Positions 1 to 8,116 of a DNA stretch of 32,249 bases are shown piece after piece. This DNA is from Phycisphaerales bacterium (GTDB lineage: Bacteria; Planctomycetota; Phycisphaerae; UBA1845; Fen-1342), in the NCBI GenBank assembly GCA_022839625.1, contig JALHJL010000046.1:1-32249 (forward strand), written 5' to 3'. The position numbers and the translations under genes were made by a program. A model generated the notes under the pieces. It was given only the letters and a program-made list of their open reading frames with translations. It searched no databases and was not told the DNA's origin. The first letter of the stretch is position 1, and each line of letters begins with the position of its first letter.

Positions 1-265
1 CTTTGCGCTACTGGGGCCTGCAAAGCTGGAGCTTTGCGCTACTGGGGCCTGCAAAGCTGGAGCTTTGCGCTACTGGGGCCTGCAAAGCTGGAGCTTTGCC
101 CTACGGGTACCTGCAAAGCTGGAGCTTTGCGCTACTGGGGCCTGCAAAGCAGGAGCTTTGCGCTACTGGGGCCTGCAAAGCAGGAGCTTTGCCCTACGGG
201 TACCTGCAAAGCTGGAGCTTTGCGCTACTGGGGCCTGCAAAGCTGGAGCTTTGCGCTACTGGGGC
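1..265. repeat. 31-bp tandem repeat array with palindromic units
   Basis: Eight complete 31-bp units start at 1, 32, 63, 94, 125, 156, 187 and 218, and a 17-bp partial ninth unit ends at 265. The array is cut by the window edge. Each junction carries the inverted repeat GCAAAGCT-GG-AGCTTTGC (in units 5 and 6 CAGG replaces CTGG). There are two unit types: one with GCTACTGGGGCC and one with CCTACGGGTACC (units 4 and 7). The order is A A A B A' A' B A A. No unique spacers separate the units, so this is not CRISPR. Because 31 is not a multiple of three, all three plus frames stay open and give repetitive peptides, which I regard as accidental. A related motif lies at 30243-30266. Confidence 0.95.
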
Positions 266-294
266 GGGAGGCGGCCGCGCGAGGGGGCGGGCCG

Positions 295-1875
295 CTACGC
301 CGCCTTCGTCTTGAAGTCCTTGCCGATCCAGTTCCTGGCCAGCAGGAGCAAAAGCGTCGAGGAAATCGCGATGCAGCCGAAGATGAGCCACATGAACTCG
401 GTGCTTTTCGGCCCTTCGGCCGGGCAGTACCGGTCCATCATCCAGCCCGAGTACAGCAGCGGAACCAGGACCTTGGTCAGGAACCACGGGAGTTGCGCCA
501 CACCCATGTATTCGCCGGTCCGCCCCTCGGGTGCGATCTCGGCGGCGTACTGGAGGAAGCGCGGCTGCCACATCGCTTCGCCGATGGTCATGATCATGAT
601 GTACGCGAAGAGCGTCCACCAGTGCGGCCCCAGCACGTTGAGGAAGGCCGGCGCCGCCATGATGAACGTGCCGATGATCATCATGTTGTAGACCTTGGCC
701 TTCTGCGTCAGCGCGGTAATGATCGGGACCGCGATGAAGATGAGGATCGGGTTCGCGTTGGAGAGAATCTCGAAGTACTGCCCGATCCAGCCGGCGAAGG
801 CCCGGGAGATGTACTGCGGGAGAATCAGCCAGTTGTACGTGAACAGCGTCTGCACCGGAATCAGTGCGAAGATGAAGAAGAAGAACTTCACGTCGGCGAG
901 CGGATGCCGCGCCAGCCAGCGCCGCGTCGGTGGAGCCGCCAGAAGAATGATCCAGAGACCGACGATGCCGATCGCGGTCCGCAGGTTCCAGGGCGCCGGC
1001 ACGCGCCAAAGGTCGGCGGCCACAACGAGTGCCACCACTACCCAGAGGTGAAACGGTACCCGATCGGCCCGTACAATCTCCGGCTCAACCGGGGTCTGCG
1101 GGGTCGCCTTCGCCTTCTCCTTGGCCGCCTCGGCCTCCTTCAGGCGGGCGGTCTCCGCCTTCGCCGTGGCAATGGCGGTCGCGACCGTCCGCTTCGTCAG
1201 AATGGCCGCCGTGCACAGCAAAGCGACCAGCGTGAAGCCGGTATAGACCCAGTATGTGCCGGGAATGCCGAGGCCCGCGAAGTCGTCGTCGCGCAGCAGG
1301 AAGGCGAATGTCGGCAGCCAGCCGCCGAGATTCATCAGCGCGTACAGCATGGCGAAGCCCATGGCGGCGGTCTTCGGCGTGGTGAACTGGCGCACGCCGG
1401 CGTACGCCGCGGGCTGGTACATGCCGTACCCAATGACAACGAGCAGAATCCCCCCCATCGTCACCAAGTGTAGCGGCGAGCCGACGCCCTGGGGCGTCAA
1501 GCCAAAGATGGTCGGGGCGGCGGAGATCAGGATGCGGCCCGCGAGCAGCAGTACGAACGCGGCGATCAGTGCGAAGCGGACGCCCCACCGGTCGGCGACG
1601 AACCCCAGCGCGAACATCGCCAGGGTGATGCCCGACGTCAACACCATCACCATGCTGTGCGACCACTCGTCGGCGCGTTCGACGCCCTGGAAGATGAAGG
1701 ACGAGAAGTGGATCGCCAGGTACCCGAGCATCCCGAAGTAGACCATGCCCTCGATGACATACGCGAGGTTGATGCCCCATAGGGCCCGGGGCGCATGGAT
1801 CAGGTCGATGAAGGGTTGCACGATCTCGCGCAATGGGCTCTTCGGCCCGGCGCCGTTGGACGGCTCGGCACTCAT
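295..1875 (-). CDS. Major facilitator superfamily transporter
   Basis: This 526-residue integral membrane protein has about 12 hydrophobic segments, which fits a secondary transporter in the cytoplasmic membrane. The MFS motif A between helices 2 and 3 is visible at residues 91-100 (G-F-V-A-D-R-W-G-V-R). Between the two halves, at about 228-270, lies a hydrophilic loop rich in Ala, Lys and Glu, predicted helical, ending in a Pro-rich stretch. The overall style and the late P-R-F-L-Q-Y and E-Y-M-G-V-A segments recall peptide-type (POT-like) transporters, but the substrate cannot be read from the sequence. The start at 1875 is the first ATG; a weak purine-rich AGAAGAG precedes it. The gene stands alone. 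Its TAG stop is followed on the minus strand by GC-rich sequence and then the 31-bp repeat array. Confidence 0.9.
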   Translation of the reverse strand: MSAEPSNGAGPKSPLREIVQPFIDLIHAPRALWGINLAYVIEGMVYFGMLGYLAIHFSSFIFQGVERADEWSHSMVMVLTSGITLAMFALGFVADRWGVRFALIAAFVLLLAGRILISAAPTIFGLTPQGVGSPLHLVTMGGILLVVIGYGMYQPAAYAGVRQFTTPKTAAMGFAMLYALMNLGGWLPTFAFLLRDDDFAGLGIPGTYWVYTGFTLVALLCTAAILTKRTVATAIATAKAETARLKEAEAAKEKAKATPQTPVEPEIVRADRVPFHLWVVVALVVAADLWRVPAPWNLRTAIGIVGLWIILLAAPPTRRWLARHPLADVKFFFFIFALIPVQTLFTYNWLILPQYISRAFAGWIGQYFEILSNANPILIFIAVPIITALTQKAKVYNMMIIGTFIMAAPAFLNVLGPHWWTLFAYIMIMTIGEAMWQPRFLQYAAEIAPEGRTGEYMGVAQLPWFLTKVLVPLLYSGWMMDRYCPAEGPKSTEFMWLIFGCIAISSTLLLLLARNWIGKDFKTKAA

Positions 1876-1993
1876 GGCTCTTCTGGTCCTTTCCGTAAGC
1901 GAGGTGATTGGCGTGGGCGAATCAACCGCGTACTCCCGTGTCGTTCCGCACGCACGGCCCGACCCTGCGGGTCAGCACCGCCGACCGAACGAC

Positions 1994-2018
1994 GGCCCCG
2001 CCTGCACGGGCCGGGGCC
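1994..2018 (-). terminator. Possible terminator hairpin downstream of the deiminase gene
   Basis: GGCCCCG at 1994-2000 and CGGGGCC at 2012-2018 form a 7-bp stem with an 11-nt loop that can pair further. It lies 137 nt past the deiminase stop on the minus strand. There is no clear T-tract, so the role is uncertain. The rest of 1876-2154 shows no gene. Confidence 0.3.
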
Positions 2019-2154
2019 GGATAATCGCGGTAAGGCTAGCCGCCAGCGACCGGCGCAGCAAGTCGGTGCCGCCCCGCGGACCGCAGGGGTGCGTGGCAGC
2101 TCACCGGCCGCAGGACAGGTCGAGTCCGCGCCGCGGCCGTAACCCGCCGACTAG

Positions 2155-4305
2155 CTACGGGTTTGTCAGCAACGCAATGAACGGGTTGATGTCCGCGAAA
2201 TCCACGCTCCCGTCACCGTTCACGTCGCCGCTGAGCAACGGGCAACCCGGGTACAGGTCCTGCCACTGAGTCGGATTCGTCAGGATTATCACGAACGGGT
2301 TGATATCGCCGAAGTTCACCACGCCGTCGCAGTTCACGTCGCCGCGCAGCACCGCGGGGATCGCGACCAGCTCGATGTCGTCGATGTTCCAGCCCGAATA
2401 CGCGTACGCCCCGTTGGCCACGCGGTAACCCCAGCGGACGTAGACGGTGGCCTGCTGGTCGGCGACCGCCGAGATGTCGTATTCCCTCAGCGACCAGGCG
2501 TTGTCCTGGATGACCTGGGTCCCGTTCGCCCAGATCTGCGTCCAGGCTGTCCCGTTGTTGGATGCCTCGATCGTCGCATACGCATAGGGCTGATAGTCGC
2601 TGTTCAGCCAACGCTGGAAGCGCAGCTTCGTGTTCGTCGCGAAACTGAGGTCGACTGGGCCCATCGTGACCCACCACGGCCCGCCCGGCGTCGTCGAGTA
2701 GTCGCCGTTCAGGTTGACGCCGTACACGTAGAGGCCAGTGGCCCCGCTGGTCGGGTCGGGATAGCCGTGTGCGGCTCCGCCCTGCCCCGTCGGCTGCCCG
2801 AAGGCCCACTGCCCCTGGACGGGCCAGCCGGGGTCGCTGTTGAGCGGGTTGCTGTATACGACCTGGGGCGGGTACAGGGCAATCGAGAAGTCCGCGTTGG
2901 ACATGTCCTCGCCGCTATTCCCGTCGCCGTCGTGTGCGACGACCTTGACGCGGGCGTGGGTAGTCGGGATGGCCGGAATCGGCCAGGCATACGTGCCGGT
3001 ATTGGCGAGCCCCGTGGCGATGGTGTGCGGGAAGGTCGCGCCGCTGTCGGTGGACAGGTAGATGTCGATGCTCGTCACGCCCACGTTGTCCGTCGCCGTC
3101 CACTCGATGTCATGGGTTTCCCCGAGCGTCCACAACTCCCCACCGTTGGGCGCGCTCACCGTCACGTGCGGGTTCGGGTCGGGCGCCTCGCTCGGCACGT
3201 GCATCACGATGCAGTGCATGGCGCCGGCCGCGCCAATGATGTCGGAGTTGTCGATCTGGCGGATTGTGTACCCCGGCAGCGCCGCCTGGTAGGTCGCCAG
3301 GGCCTGCGCGTCCTGCGACACGTTGAACTTCGAGATGAACACCTGGTTGTTAAGGATAACGGCGTTCGTATACGTGTAATGCGTGCTGCCCGACCGCCAG
3401 CCCGGTGTGCGATAGACCGTGTAGCCGCGGGCCGTCAGGTCCGCCACCGCGGCCTCGGTGATCGTGTAGGGCTGTCCGCTGCTGGGCGAGTATTCGCCGA
3501 TGATGATCTTGTAGTCGCCGAGCGGGAACATCCACATGTCAATGTGCTGGGTCGAGTCGAAGCTGCTCGGAAAGGCCGTGTAGATCGTGAGGTTGAGGTT
3601 CTGATACTGGAGGAACAACTCCTGGATCTGCTGCGCGGTGTAGCCCGGGTTCTCGTTGAGAATGAGCGTGGTCATGAAGGCGTCGCCGTTGGCGAACAGG
3701 TGGAAGTTCCCACCGCCGTGCGTCAATGGCAAGTCGTACTGGGCGATGCCCCACAGCCCGGCGAGGTAGTCGTTGAAGGCGTTATCGTTGGGGCGCGGGC
3801 GGTTGTACGTGTGATCGACGATCGCGCGCACTCCGTCTTCCAGAATGAAACGCGGGCCGTAGTCGCGAATCCACACGGTGTCCGTGACCCGGATGACGAA
3901 CTGCACGTAGGCCATGTTCGCACCGGCCGAGTTCAGCGTGCTGTAGGCCGTGGTCTGCTCCGAGGCATTGTCCACGACCACCCACACCGTGGCCGGCGGC
4001 GTGCCCGTCGTGGCGTAGACCGTCATCTGCGTGAGGATGTTCGTGTATCCCTCCCAGGCGATGAAAAGCCCGTCGCACGGGGCGTACTCCGGCGGGGTGT
4101 ACACGGTCCCCGTGGGCGGCGTCCGGTCGCGCACGACCGGCGGGAGGGGGAGCAGCCGCTCTTCCGGCGTCAGGTAGGCCGGCAACCCATCCGGGTACTT
4201 CTCAGCGAGCTGCGCCTGAATGTCTTCATTGGTCGGGACCCGCTCCTGGGCCGGGCACCACGCCGCCAGGGTGAGGATCGATAACAACACGGCCAGAGGC
4301 TTCAT
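2155..4305 (-). CDS. Secreted peptidylarginine/agmatine deiminase-family protein with dockerin-like tail
   Basis: This exported 716-residue protein belongs to the Porphyromonas-type peptidylarginine deiminase family (PAD_porph, guanidino-group hydrolases). A signal peptide covers residues 1 to about 19 (cleavage near C-P-A/Q). The deiminase domain is about 60-370. Candidate catalytic residues are Asp148 (W-I-R-D-Y-G-P), His254 and Asp256 (Q-H-I-D-M-W), Asn314 (Y-T-N) and Cys365 (A-M-H-C). The Asp-to-His distance of 106 equals that recalled for P. gingivalis PPAD (130 to 236). Arg169 and Arg171 lie where PPAD has the Arg pair that binds a C-terminal carboxylate. An Ig-like domain (about 380-475), a jelly-roll-like region (about 485-650) and a dockerin-like pair (about 652-716) follow. 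AAGGAG lies 7 nt before the ATG. Deiminase membership is firm. The substrate (peptide Arg rather than agmatine) is inferred. Confidence 0.88.
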   Translation of the reverse strand: MKPLAVLLSILTLAAWCPAQERVPTNEDIQAQLAEKYPDGLPAYLTPEERLLPLPPVVRDRTPPTGTVYTPPEYAPCDGLFIAWEGYTNILTQMTVYATTGTPPATVWVVVDNASEQTTAYSTLNSAGANMAYVQFVIRVTDTVWIRDYGPRFILEDGVRAIVDHTYNRPRPNDNAFNDYLAGLWGIAQYDLPLTHGGGNFHLFANGDAFMTTLILNENPGYTAQQIQELFLQYQNLNLTIYTAFPSSFDSTQHIDMWMFPLGDYKIIIGEYSPSSGQPYTITEAAVADLTARGYTVYRTPGWRSGSTHYTYTNAVILNNQVFISKFNVSQDAQALATYQAALPGYTIRQIDNSDIIGAAGAMHCIVMHVPSEAPDPNPHVTVSAPNGGELWTLGETHDIEWTATDNVGVTSIDIYLSTDSGATFPHTIATGLANTGTYAWPIPAIPTTHARVKVVAHDGDGNSGEDMSNADFSIALYPPQVVYSNPLNSDPGWPVQGQWAFGQPTGQGGAAHGYPDPTSGATGLYVYGVNLNGDYSTTPGGPWWVTMGPVDLSFATNTKLRFQRWLNSDYQPYAYATIEASNNGTAWTQIWANGTQVIQDNAWSLREYDISAVADQQATVYVRWGYRVANGAYAYSGWNIDDIELVAIPAVLRGDVNCDGVVNFGDINPFVIILTNPTQWQDLYPGCPLLSGDVNGDGSVDFADINPFIALLTNP

Positions 4306-4500
4306 TGTGCTTCTCCTTTCCCGTCGCCCGTCATCGGGCTGCCGTCGGGGATTCCATTGCGCTCATCGACCGGCAGGCCAGTGACCTGCAAGCAAGCACG
4401 TGCATTCTAACCGAAAATCGGCCCCCGAATCACGCAGTTTTTGGACGTGCGCCGCGGCGGACGCCGCGCGCGGCGCCCTGCCAGGCCCATGATCGACGAC

Positions 4501-4527
4501 CGCGGGGCCGCCCCGTGCGGCCCCGCG
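4501..4527 (-). terminator. Strong hairpin downstream of the metalloprotease gene
   Basis: CGCGGGGCCGC (4501-4511) and GCGGCCCCGCG (4517-4527) form a perfect 11-bp stem with a 5-nt loop, 24 nt past the minus-strand stop at 4552. The T-tract is poor, but position and stability suit a terminator. The rest of 4306-4500 is the deiminase upstream region, with no gene seen. Confidence 0.55.
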
Positions 4528-4551
4528 GCAGGCTCAGACTGCCTAGGAAGA

Positions 4552-6573
4552 CTACGAGCCCGACAGCAACGCGACAAACGGGTTGATGTCGCCGAACTCG
4601 ACCTCGCCGTCGGAGTTGATGTCGCCGTTGTACCAGTGGCAGTCCGGAAACGCGTCGTAGTAGCCCGTCTCGCCGCTGGCCAGCGCCAGGACAAACGGGT
4701 TGATGTCGCTGAAGTTGACGCTGCCGTCGCAGTTCAGGTCGCCCCGGCCGGCACCGTACCCGGTATTCACGATCAAGTGCGCCGCCGAACTCGTCACCGG
4801 CCCGCAGGTGTTCGTAACGACAACGTCGTAGTAGCCCGCCTGGTTGGCCATCACGCTGATGATTGCCAAGCTGGCGCTGGTCGCCCCGTAAACGTTCCCG
4901 CCGTTGCTCAGGTTCGCGCCGTTGCGCCGCCACTGGTACGTGAACGGCGCCGACCCGGAGGCCGTCACGGTGAAGTTCACATTACTCCCCTCCATGATTG
5001 TCTTGTTGCTGGGCGGGCTGGTGATCGTCACGGGCGAATAGACGCCGACCGTCGCGTTCTGCGAGCCGGAGACGCACCCGTCGTCCATGTTCGTCACCCG
5101 GCAGTTGTACTGACTGTCCACGTCGTCCAGCGTCAGGCCGACCAGGGTCAGGCAGGACGTCGTCGCGCCGAAGATGTGTACGCCGTCGTCCATGAGGTCC
5201 GTGGTTCCGCGGCGCCACTGAAACGCCGGAGAGGGAATGTTGACCGCCACGCACATCTGGACCGTGTCGCCGACACAGCCCGTCTGACTCTGCGGCTGTT
5301 GCGTGAACTGCGGCACCTCGCACGGCGGATAGTCGTAGCCGATGGCGTCGAACATGTTGATGTCGGCCATCGAGAAGTAATTCGGATAGTGCGTCTCGCC
5401 GTAGCTGAAGGCCGGGTCCATCAGGCCGATCCACGGGCTGCTCTGCTCGCGGAAGTGGCTGGCTTGCCAGGGGTCGCCGTCGGACATCCGATACTCGTTC
5501 GTGATGATGTCCGAGTTGTGGTCGTCGTCGGGGCTGTTGAAGCTGACCAGGCGGGGCGTGGTCTGGAACTGCTCGAGCGTATCCGGGTTGTAGTTGCAGC
5601 AGCCGTCGGTGCGCTGGAAGCGGAAGAGGTCGAGCGACGTGAAGCTGTAGCCGCTGAAGCCGTCGGTGCCCGACACGAACCCCAGGGCGTGCCCGGTCTC
5701 GTGGATCGCTACGTCCACGAAGGACATGCCGCTAACGCCGTCCGACGGATCAAAATCGAACGAGAACTGCGTGTTGAACGTCATGGAGGCCGCCGTGCCG
5801 CTGACCGAGCCGATCGTGGCTCGGTAGTTCGCCCGCGTCCAATCCACGTTCGCCTCGTCCGTGATGTTCGGCAACGAGCCGTTGAAGCGCACCGGTACCG
5901 TGCTGCCGGTCGGCAGCCAGACCTGAATCGTGTCATTACTGTCCATGCCGTTGACCAGTCCGGCCCGCGAGTTGGTGTAGCTGACGTTGGACACGGCATT
6001 CGGCGACGTGGCCCCGATCACTCCACCGCCGCCCATGTCCTGGAAACTCACGCTGATCGTTACCGTGATCGGGTCGCCGAACAGCCCGGACAGGTACTCC
6101 GAGACCATTCCCAGGGCCGCAACCGCCCCCGCCGGCGGGGAACCGCTGACGTTGAACACGATGTTGATGTTGCTGGCGTCCCGCTCCGCACTTCCGACGA
6201 CCATCACGGGGCCGGCGTCCATGATCTCCGCATGCTTCTCCGCCCACTGGCGCAGGTTGTCGCTGGTGACACCGGCCGGGTTGGAGTTGCACATCAGCCG
6301 CCAGGACTCGCTGGTCTCGATCACAATCTGGCTGCCGTCCGCGTAAAGCGTGCTGACCTCGGGCACGCCCGGGATCTGGAAGCTGGGCCAGACCGGCGCC
6401 GGTGCCGGCCTGGGCTGGTTATCCGCCGCCAGCGCGACCCTGCCTTCCACCGCGCCGCCGCCGGGGGGTTGTGCCCACGCGACCGCGCTGACAGCCAGAG
6501 TAACGCCCCATAACCCAGCCAGGCGACCAACGCCCAGCGCCGGCCCACAGTACCTCGATCCGCTCACAGCCAT
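4552..6573 (-). CDS. Secreted zinc metalloprotease with two Ig-like domains and dockerin-like tail
   Basis: This exported 673-residue protein has a signal peptide ending near residue 35 (A-W-A/Q). The catalytic region, about 85-400, carries the zinc motif H-E-T-G-H-A-L-G-F-V-S-G at 291-302. His291, Glu292 and His295 are in place. The usual third metzincin ligand position (301) is Ser, so Asp304 or another residue may act as third ligand. The layout resembles planctomycete metalloproteases of the NF038122 type. Two Ig-like domains follow (about 405-490, with a Cys pair, and 495-590), each with the W-R-R and G-A-T-s-x-L pattern of bacterial Ig repeats. The dockerin-like tail is about 608-673. 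AGGAG lies 8 nt before the ATG. The gene is transcribed in the same direction as the deiminase, but a 246-nt gap and a strong hairpin suggest separate transcripts. Substrate unknown. Confidence 0.88.
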   Translation of the reverse strand: MAVSGSRYCGPALGVGRLAGLWGVTLAVSAVAWAQPPGGGAVEGRVALAADNQPRPAPAPVWPSFQIPGVPEVSTLYADGSQIVIETSESWRLMCNSNPAGVTSDNLRQWAEKHAEIMDAGPVMVVGSAERDASNINIVFNVSGSPPAGAVAALGMVSEYLSGLFGDPITVTISVSFQDMGGGGVIGATSPNAVSNVSYTNSRAGLVNGMDSNDTIQVWLPTGSTVPVRFNGSLPNITDEANVDWTRANYRATIGSVSGTAASMTFNTQFSFDFDPSDGVSGMSFVDVAIHETGHALGFVSGTDGFSGYSFTSLDLFRFQRTDGCCNYNPDTLEQFQTTPRLVSFNSPDDDHNSDIITNEYRMSDGDPWQASHFREQSSPWIGLMDPAFSYGETHYPNYFSMADINMFDAIGYDYPPCEVPQFTQQPQSQTGCVGDTVQMCVAVNIPSPAFQWRRGTTDLMDDGVHIFGATTSCLTLVGLTLDDVDSQYNCRVTNMDDGCVSGSQNATVGVYSPVTITSPPSNKTIMEGSNVNFTVTASGSAPFTYQWRRNGANLSNGGNVYGATSASLAIISVMANQAGYYDVVVTNTCGPVTSSAAHLIVNTGYGAGRGDLNCDGSVNFSDINPFVLALASGETGYYDAFPDCHWYNGDINSDGEVEFGDINPFVALLSGS

Positions 6574-7018
6574 TTTCGCAACTCCTGGTCCGACAGAAAA
6601 ACCGGTATCAGCCGTGCGGCAGCACGTGCAGCAGCTTGGCCTGACGGATTATAGGCACGCCGGCGGGCCGCGAGTCCAACCCGCGGCAAGTACCCGCTAA
6701 CGCAGCCTCCCTTCCTGTCGGGCAGGGGAGGCCGGCGACGATGGTCCGCTGGTCGCACGGCATACCAGCTATCGTCATCGTCACCCGGACCCCGTCACTC
6801 CACGCGAGGGCCGTCAACCCCGGAGCCGCTGATCCCGGTCTCGTGCCGGCGCGCTGCTCAAATTGGCGGAGAGCGAACGCCGGCGGATTCGGGACTACGC
6901 GCTGGCCAATCCAGAGGTACGGCACCGCGAGGAACCCGGCGCGGACCAAGGCGACCTCGCTCCCGCGTCTGGGTCGGCTGTCCGTCTGGGGGATGCGGCG
7001 GGTGGCAGTGTCGCAGTA
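6574..7018. other. Gene-free stretch upstream of the metalloprotease
   Basis: No convincing gene is seen in these 445 bases; the short open frames have no start signals and no recognisable family. A bulged hairpin occurs at about 6706-6731 (CCTCC-CTT-CCTG / CAGG-GGAGG). No promoter could be named with confidence. Confidence 0.5.
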
Positions 7019-7381
7019 CTACTCCCCCGGCTTGAAATACTGCCCACGGAACCGATCGACGGGGTACTTGGCCGCGTTCTTGGCAACCTTCGCCGCCACC
7101 GCCGCCGAAAGGTCCAGGTCCAGAGCGTTGACCAGGGACAACAGGTAACACGCAATGTCGGCGACCTCGTCTGCGATGCTGGCCCGCTCGGCGTCGCCGG
7201 CCAACAGAGCCGGCAGTTCCTCCGTGCGGACCCACTGGAAGTGCTCCATGAGTTCCGCGGCCTCGATCGCGATCGACATCGAGAGGTTCTTTGCGTCGTG
7301 GTAGCGCTGCCAGTCGCGGTCGGCGACGAACGCCGCCATGAGCTTGCGCAAGTCCGCGATGTGCGTCGTTTGGTCGGTCAT
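7019..7381 (-). CDS. MazG-like nucleotide pyrophosphohydrolase (dCTPase/RS21-C6 type)
   Basis: This 120-residue all-alpha NTP pyrophosphatase probably hydrolyses a non-canonical or excess (d)NTP to the monophosphate and pyrophosphate in the cytoplasm (nucleotide-pool cleaning). It matches the RS21-C6/dCTPase pattern closely: R-D-W-x-x-Y-H-x-x-K-N-L at 22-32, the metal-binding E-A-A-E at 40-43, the second metal motif D-E-V-A-D at 71-75, and K-N-A-A-K-Y-P at 101-107. The open frame runs on to 7435, but the ATG at 7381 has AGGAG 8 nt upstream and starts just before the conserved fold, so I use it. The length is normal for the family. The exact nucleotide preference cannot be told. The gene stands alone. 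Confidence 0.88.
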   Translation of the reverse strand: MTDQTTHIADLRKLMAAFVADRDWQRYHDAKNLSMSIAIEAAELMEHFQWVRTEELPALLAGDAERASIADEVADIACYLLSLVNALDLDLSAAVAAKVAKNAAKYPVDRFRGQYFKPGE

Positions 7382-7540
7382 CAGGGCCACTCCTGCTTTC
7401 CCGGCGAGCATAGGCGTCCGTGCCCGCCGCTTCAACCGAACTCGCCGGCCCTTGCTCCGTGGCGATCACCGGGCTACTCTGCGCGTGTTCGCCACCGAGT
7501 TGTGTATGGGTTTATCCGGCATGTGCGTGGAGGCACGACG

Positions 7541-7807
7541 ATGAAGCGGTTCTTGATTTTGGCCCTCGTATGCGTCGCGGCCACGTCCCTGGGTTGTAAT
7601 CTCCTGGCCAGCATGGGGCCGCCGTGCCCGCTCGACCGAAACGGCGACGGGACGATCTGCCCGCTCGATTTCGAGGGTCTGACGGCACAGGAGATCGCCG
7701 ACCTCCAGGCGGATTACGACGCCAACCCGTCGAAGTACTCAAGCTGCACGGCGATGCTGCTGGCGGCGATCGCCGAGGGCGCGGGCATCCCGACGTTTGG
7801 ACTGTAG
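7541..7807 (+). CDS. Small EF-hand lipoprotein
   Basis: This 88-residue exported protein has a basic-hydrophobic signal and a probable lipidation Cys at 19 (T-S-L-G-C, an imperfect lipobox). The mature part has a textbook 12-residue EF-hand loop at 32-43 (D-R-N-G-D-G-T-I-C-P-L-D), with Asp/Asn at loop positions 1, 3 and 5, Gly at 6, Ile at 8 and Asp at 12. Three further Cys (29, 40 and 69) could form disulfides. The rest is a short helical stretch with no known family. The start is set by GGAGG 7 nt before the ATG; the longer open frame upstream has no support. The TAG stop begins the flank of the twin-hairpin repeat at 7826-7878. Calcium binding is inferred. Confidence 0.72.
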   Translation: MKRFLILALVCVAATSLGCNLLASMGPPCPLDRNGDGTICPLDFEGLTAQEIADLQADYDANPSKYSSCTAMLLAAIAEGAGIPTFGL

Positions 7808-7825
7808 AGCGCTTTGCATCCGCGT

Positions 7826-7878
7826 GTAGTGGCCGAGCTTCTGCTCGGCCGACGGCCGGCCGAAAGGTCGGCCGCTAC
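7826..7878 (+). repeat. Twin-hairpin interspersed repeat, copy 1
   Basis: This 53-bp element has outer arms GTAG/CTAC and two inner hairpins: GGCCGAGC-TTCT-GCTCGGCC (7831-7850) and GGCCGGCC-GAAA-GGTCGGCC (7854-7873). The copy at 30190-30242 is in the opposite orientation and matches at 49 of 53 positions. It starts 21 nt after the first base of the TAG stop of the preceding lipoprotein gene. The linker begins TAGAGCGCT in both copies. It resembles REP-type elements and could also end transcription. Confidence 0.85.
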
Positions 7879-7995
7879 CTGGGCAACCAACCGAAAGGTC
7901 GGCCGGTCTGGGAACCTGAAAACTGCCTCAGGCGGCTGCCAACCGCATGACGGCGGCCCCGCGAGCATCGGCGTCGCACAACACACGCGGGCCGG

Positions 7996-8055
7996 GCACC
8001 TGTGTCTGCGCAGGTGCAACGGGCTGCTGCCGCGGCGCTGTAGCGGACCAGCAGC
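7996..8055 (+). promoter_or_regulatory. Structured leader ahead of the acyltransferase gene
   Basis: Two consecutive hairpins lie 60-120 nt before the ATG. The first is GCACCTG (7996-8002) with CAGGTGC (8011-8017). The second is GCTGCTG-CCGC (8023-8033) with GCGG-AC-CAGCAGC (8043-8055). The pairings are seen directly. A regulatory role is only a guess. Confidence 0.35.
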
Positions 8056-8116
8056 GGGTCGCACGATCGGCGGGCAAGTGCCTCTCGTAGAAACGCGCAC
8101 ACCGAGGAAATCGAAG

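Noticed and set aside
1..314. Three overlapping plus-strand frames giving Leu/Ala/Gly-rich peptide repeats, and CRISPR
   Set aside because: The 31-bp period keeps all frames open by chance, there are no ribosome sites, and the units have no spacers.
34..1473. Long Arg-rich plus-strand frame opposite the MFS gene
   Set aside because: Composition is typical of an antisense frame in GC-rich DNA; the minus strand encodes a clear membrane protein.
2767..4284. 505-codon plus-strand frame opposite the deiminase
   Set aside because: It is Arg/Val-rich with no family features; the opposite strand has a signal peptide, catalytic motifs and a ribosome site.
4441..6513. 690-codon plus-strand frame opposite the metalloprotease
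   Set aside because: Same shadow composition; the minus strand has HExxH, Ig domains and a dockerin-like tail.
6661..6690. tRNA-like arm
   Set aside because: The stem and loop do not match the T-arm consensus and no acceptor or anticodon arm can be drawn.
7814..8116. N-terminal extension of the acyltransferase frame
   Set aside because: It translates the repeat and the structured leader; the ATG at 8117 has a good ribosome site and gives a normal family length.
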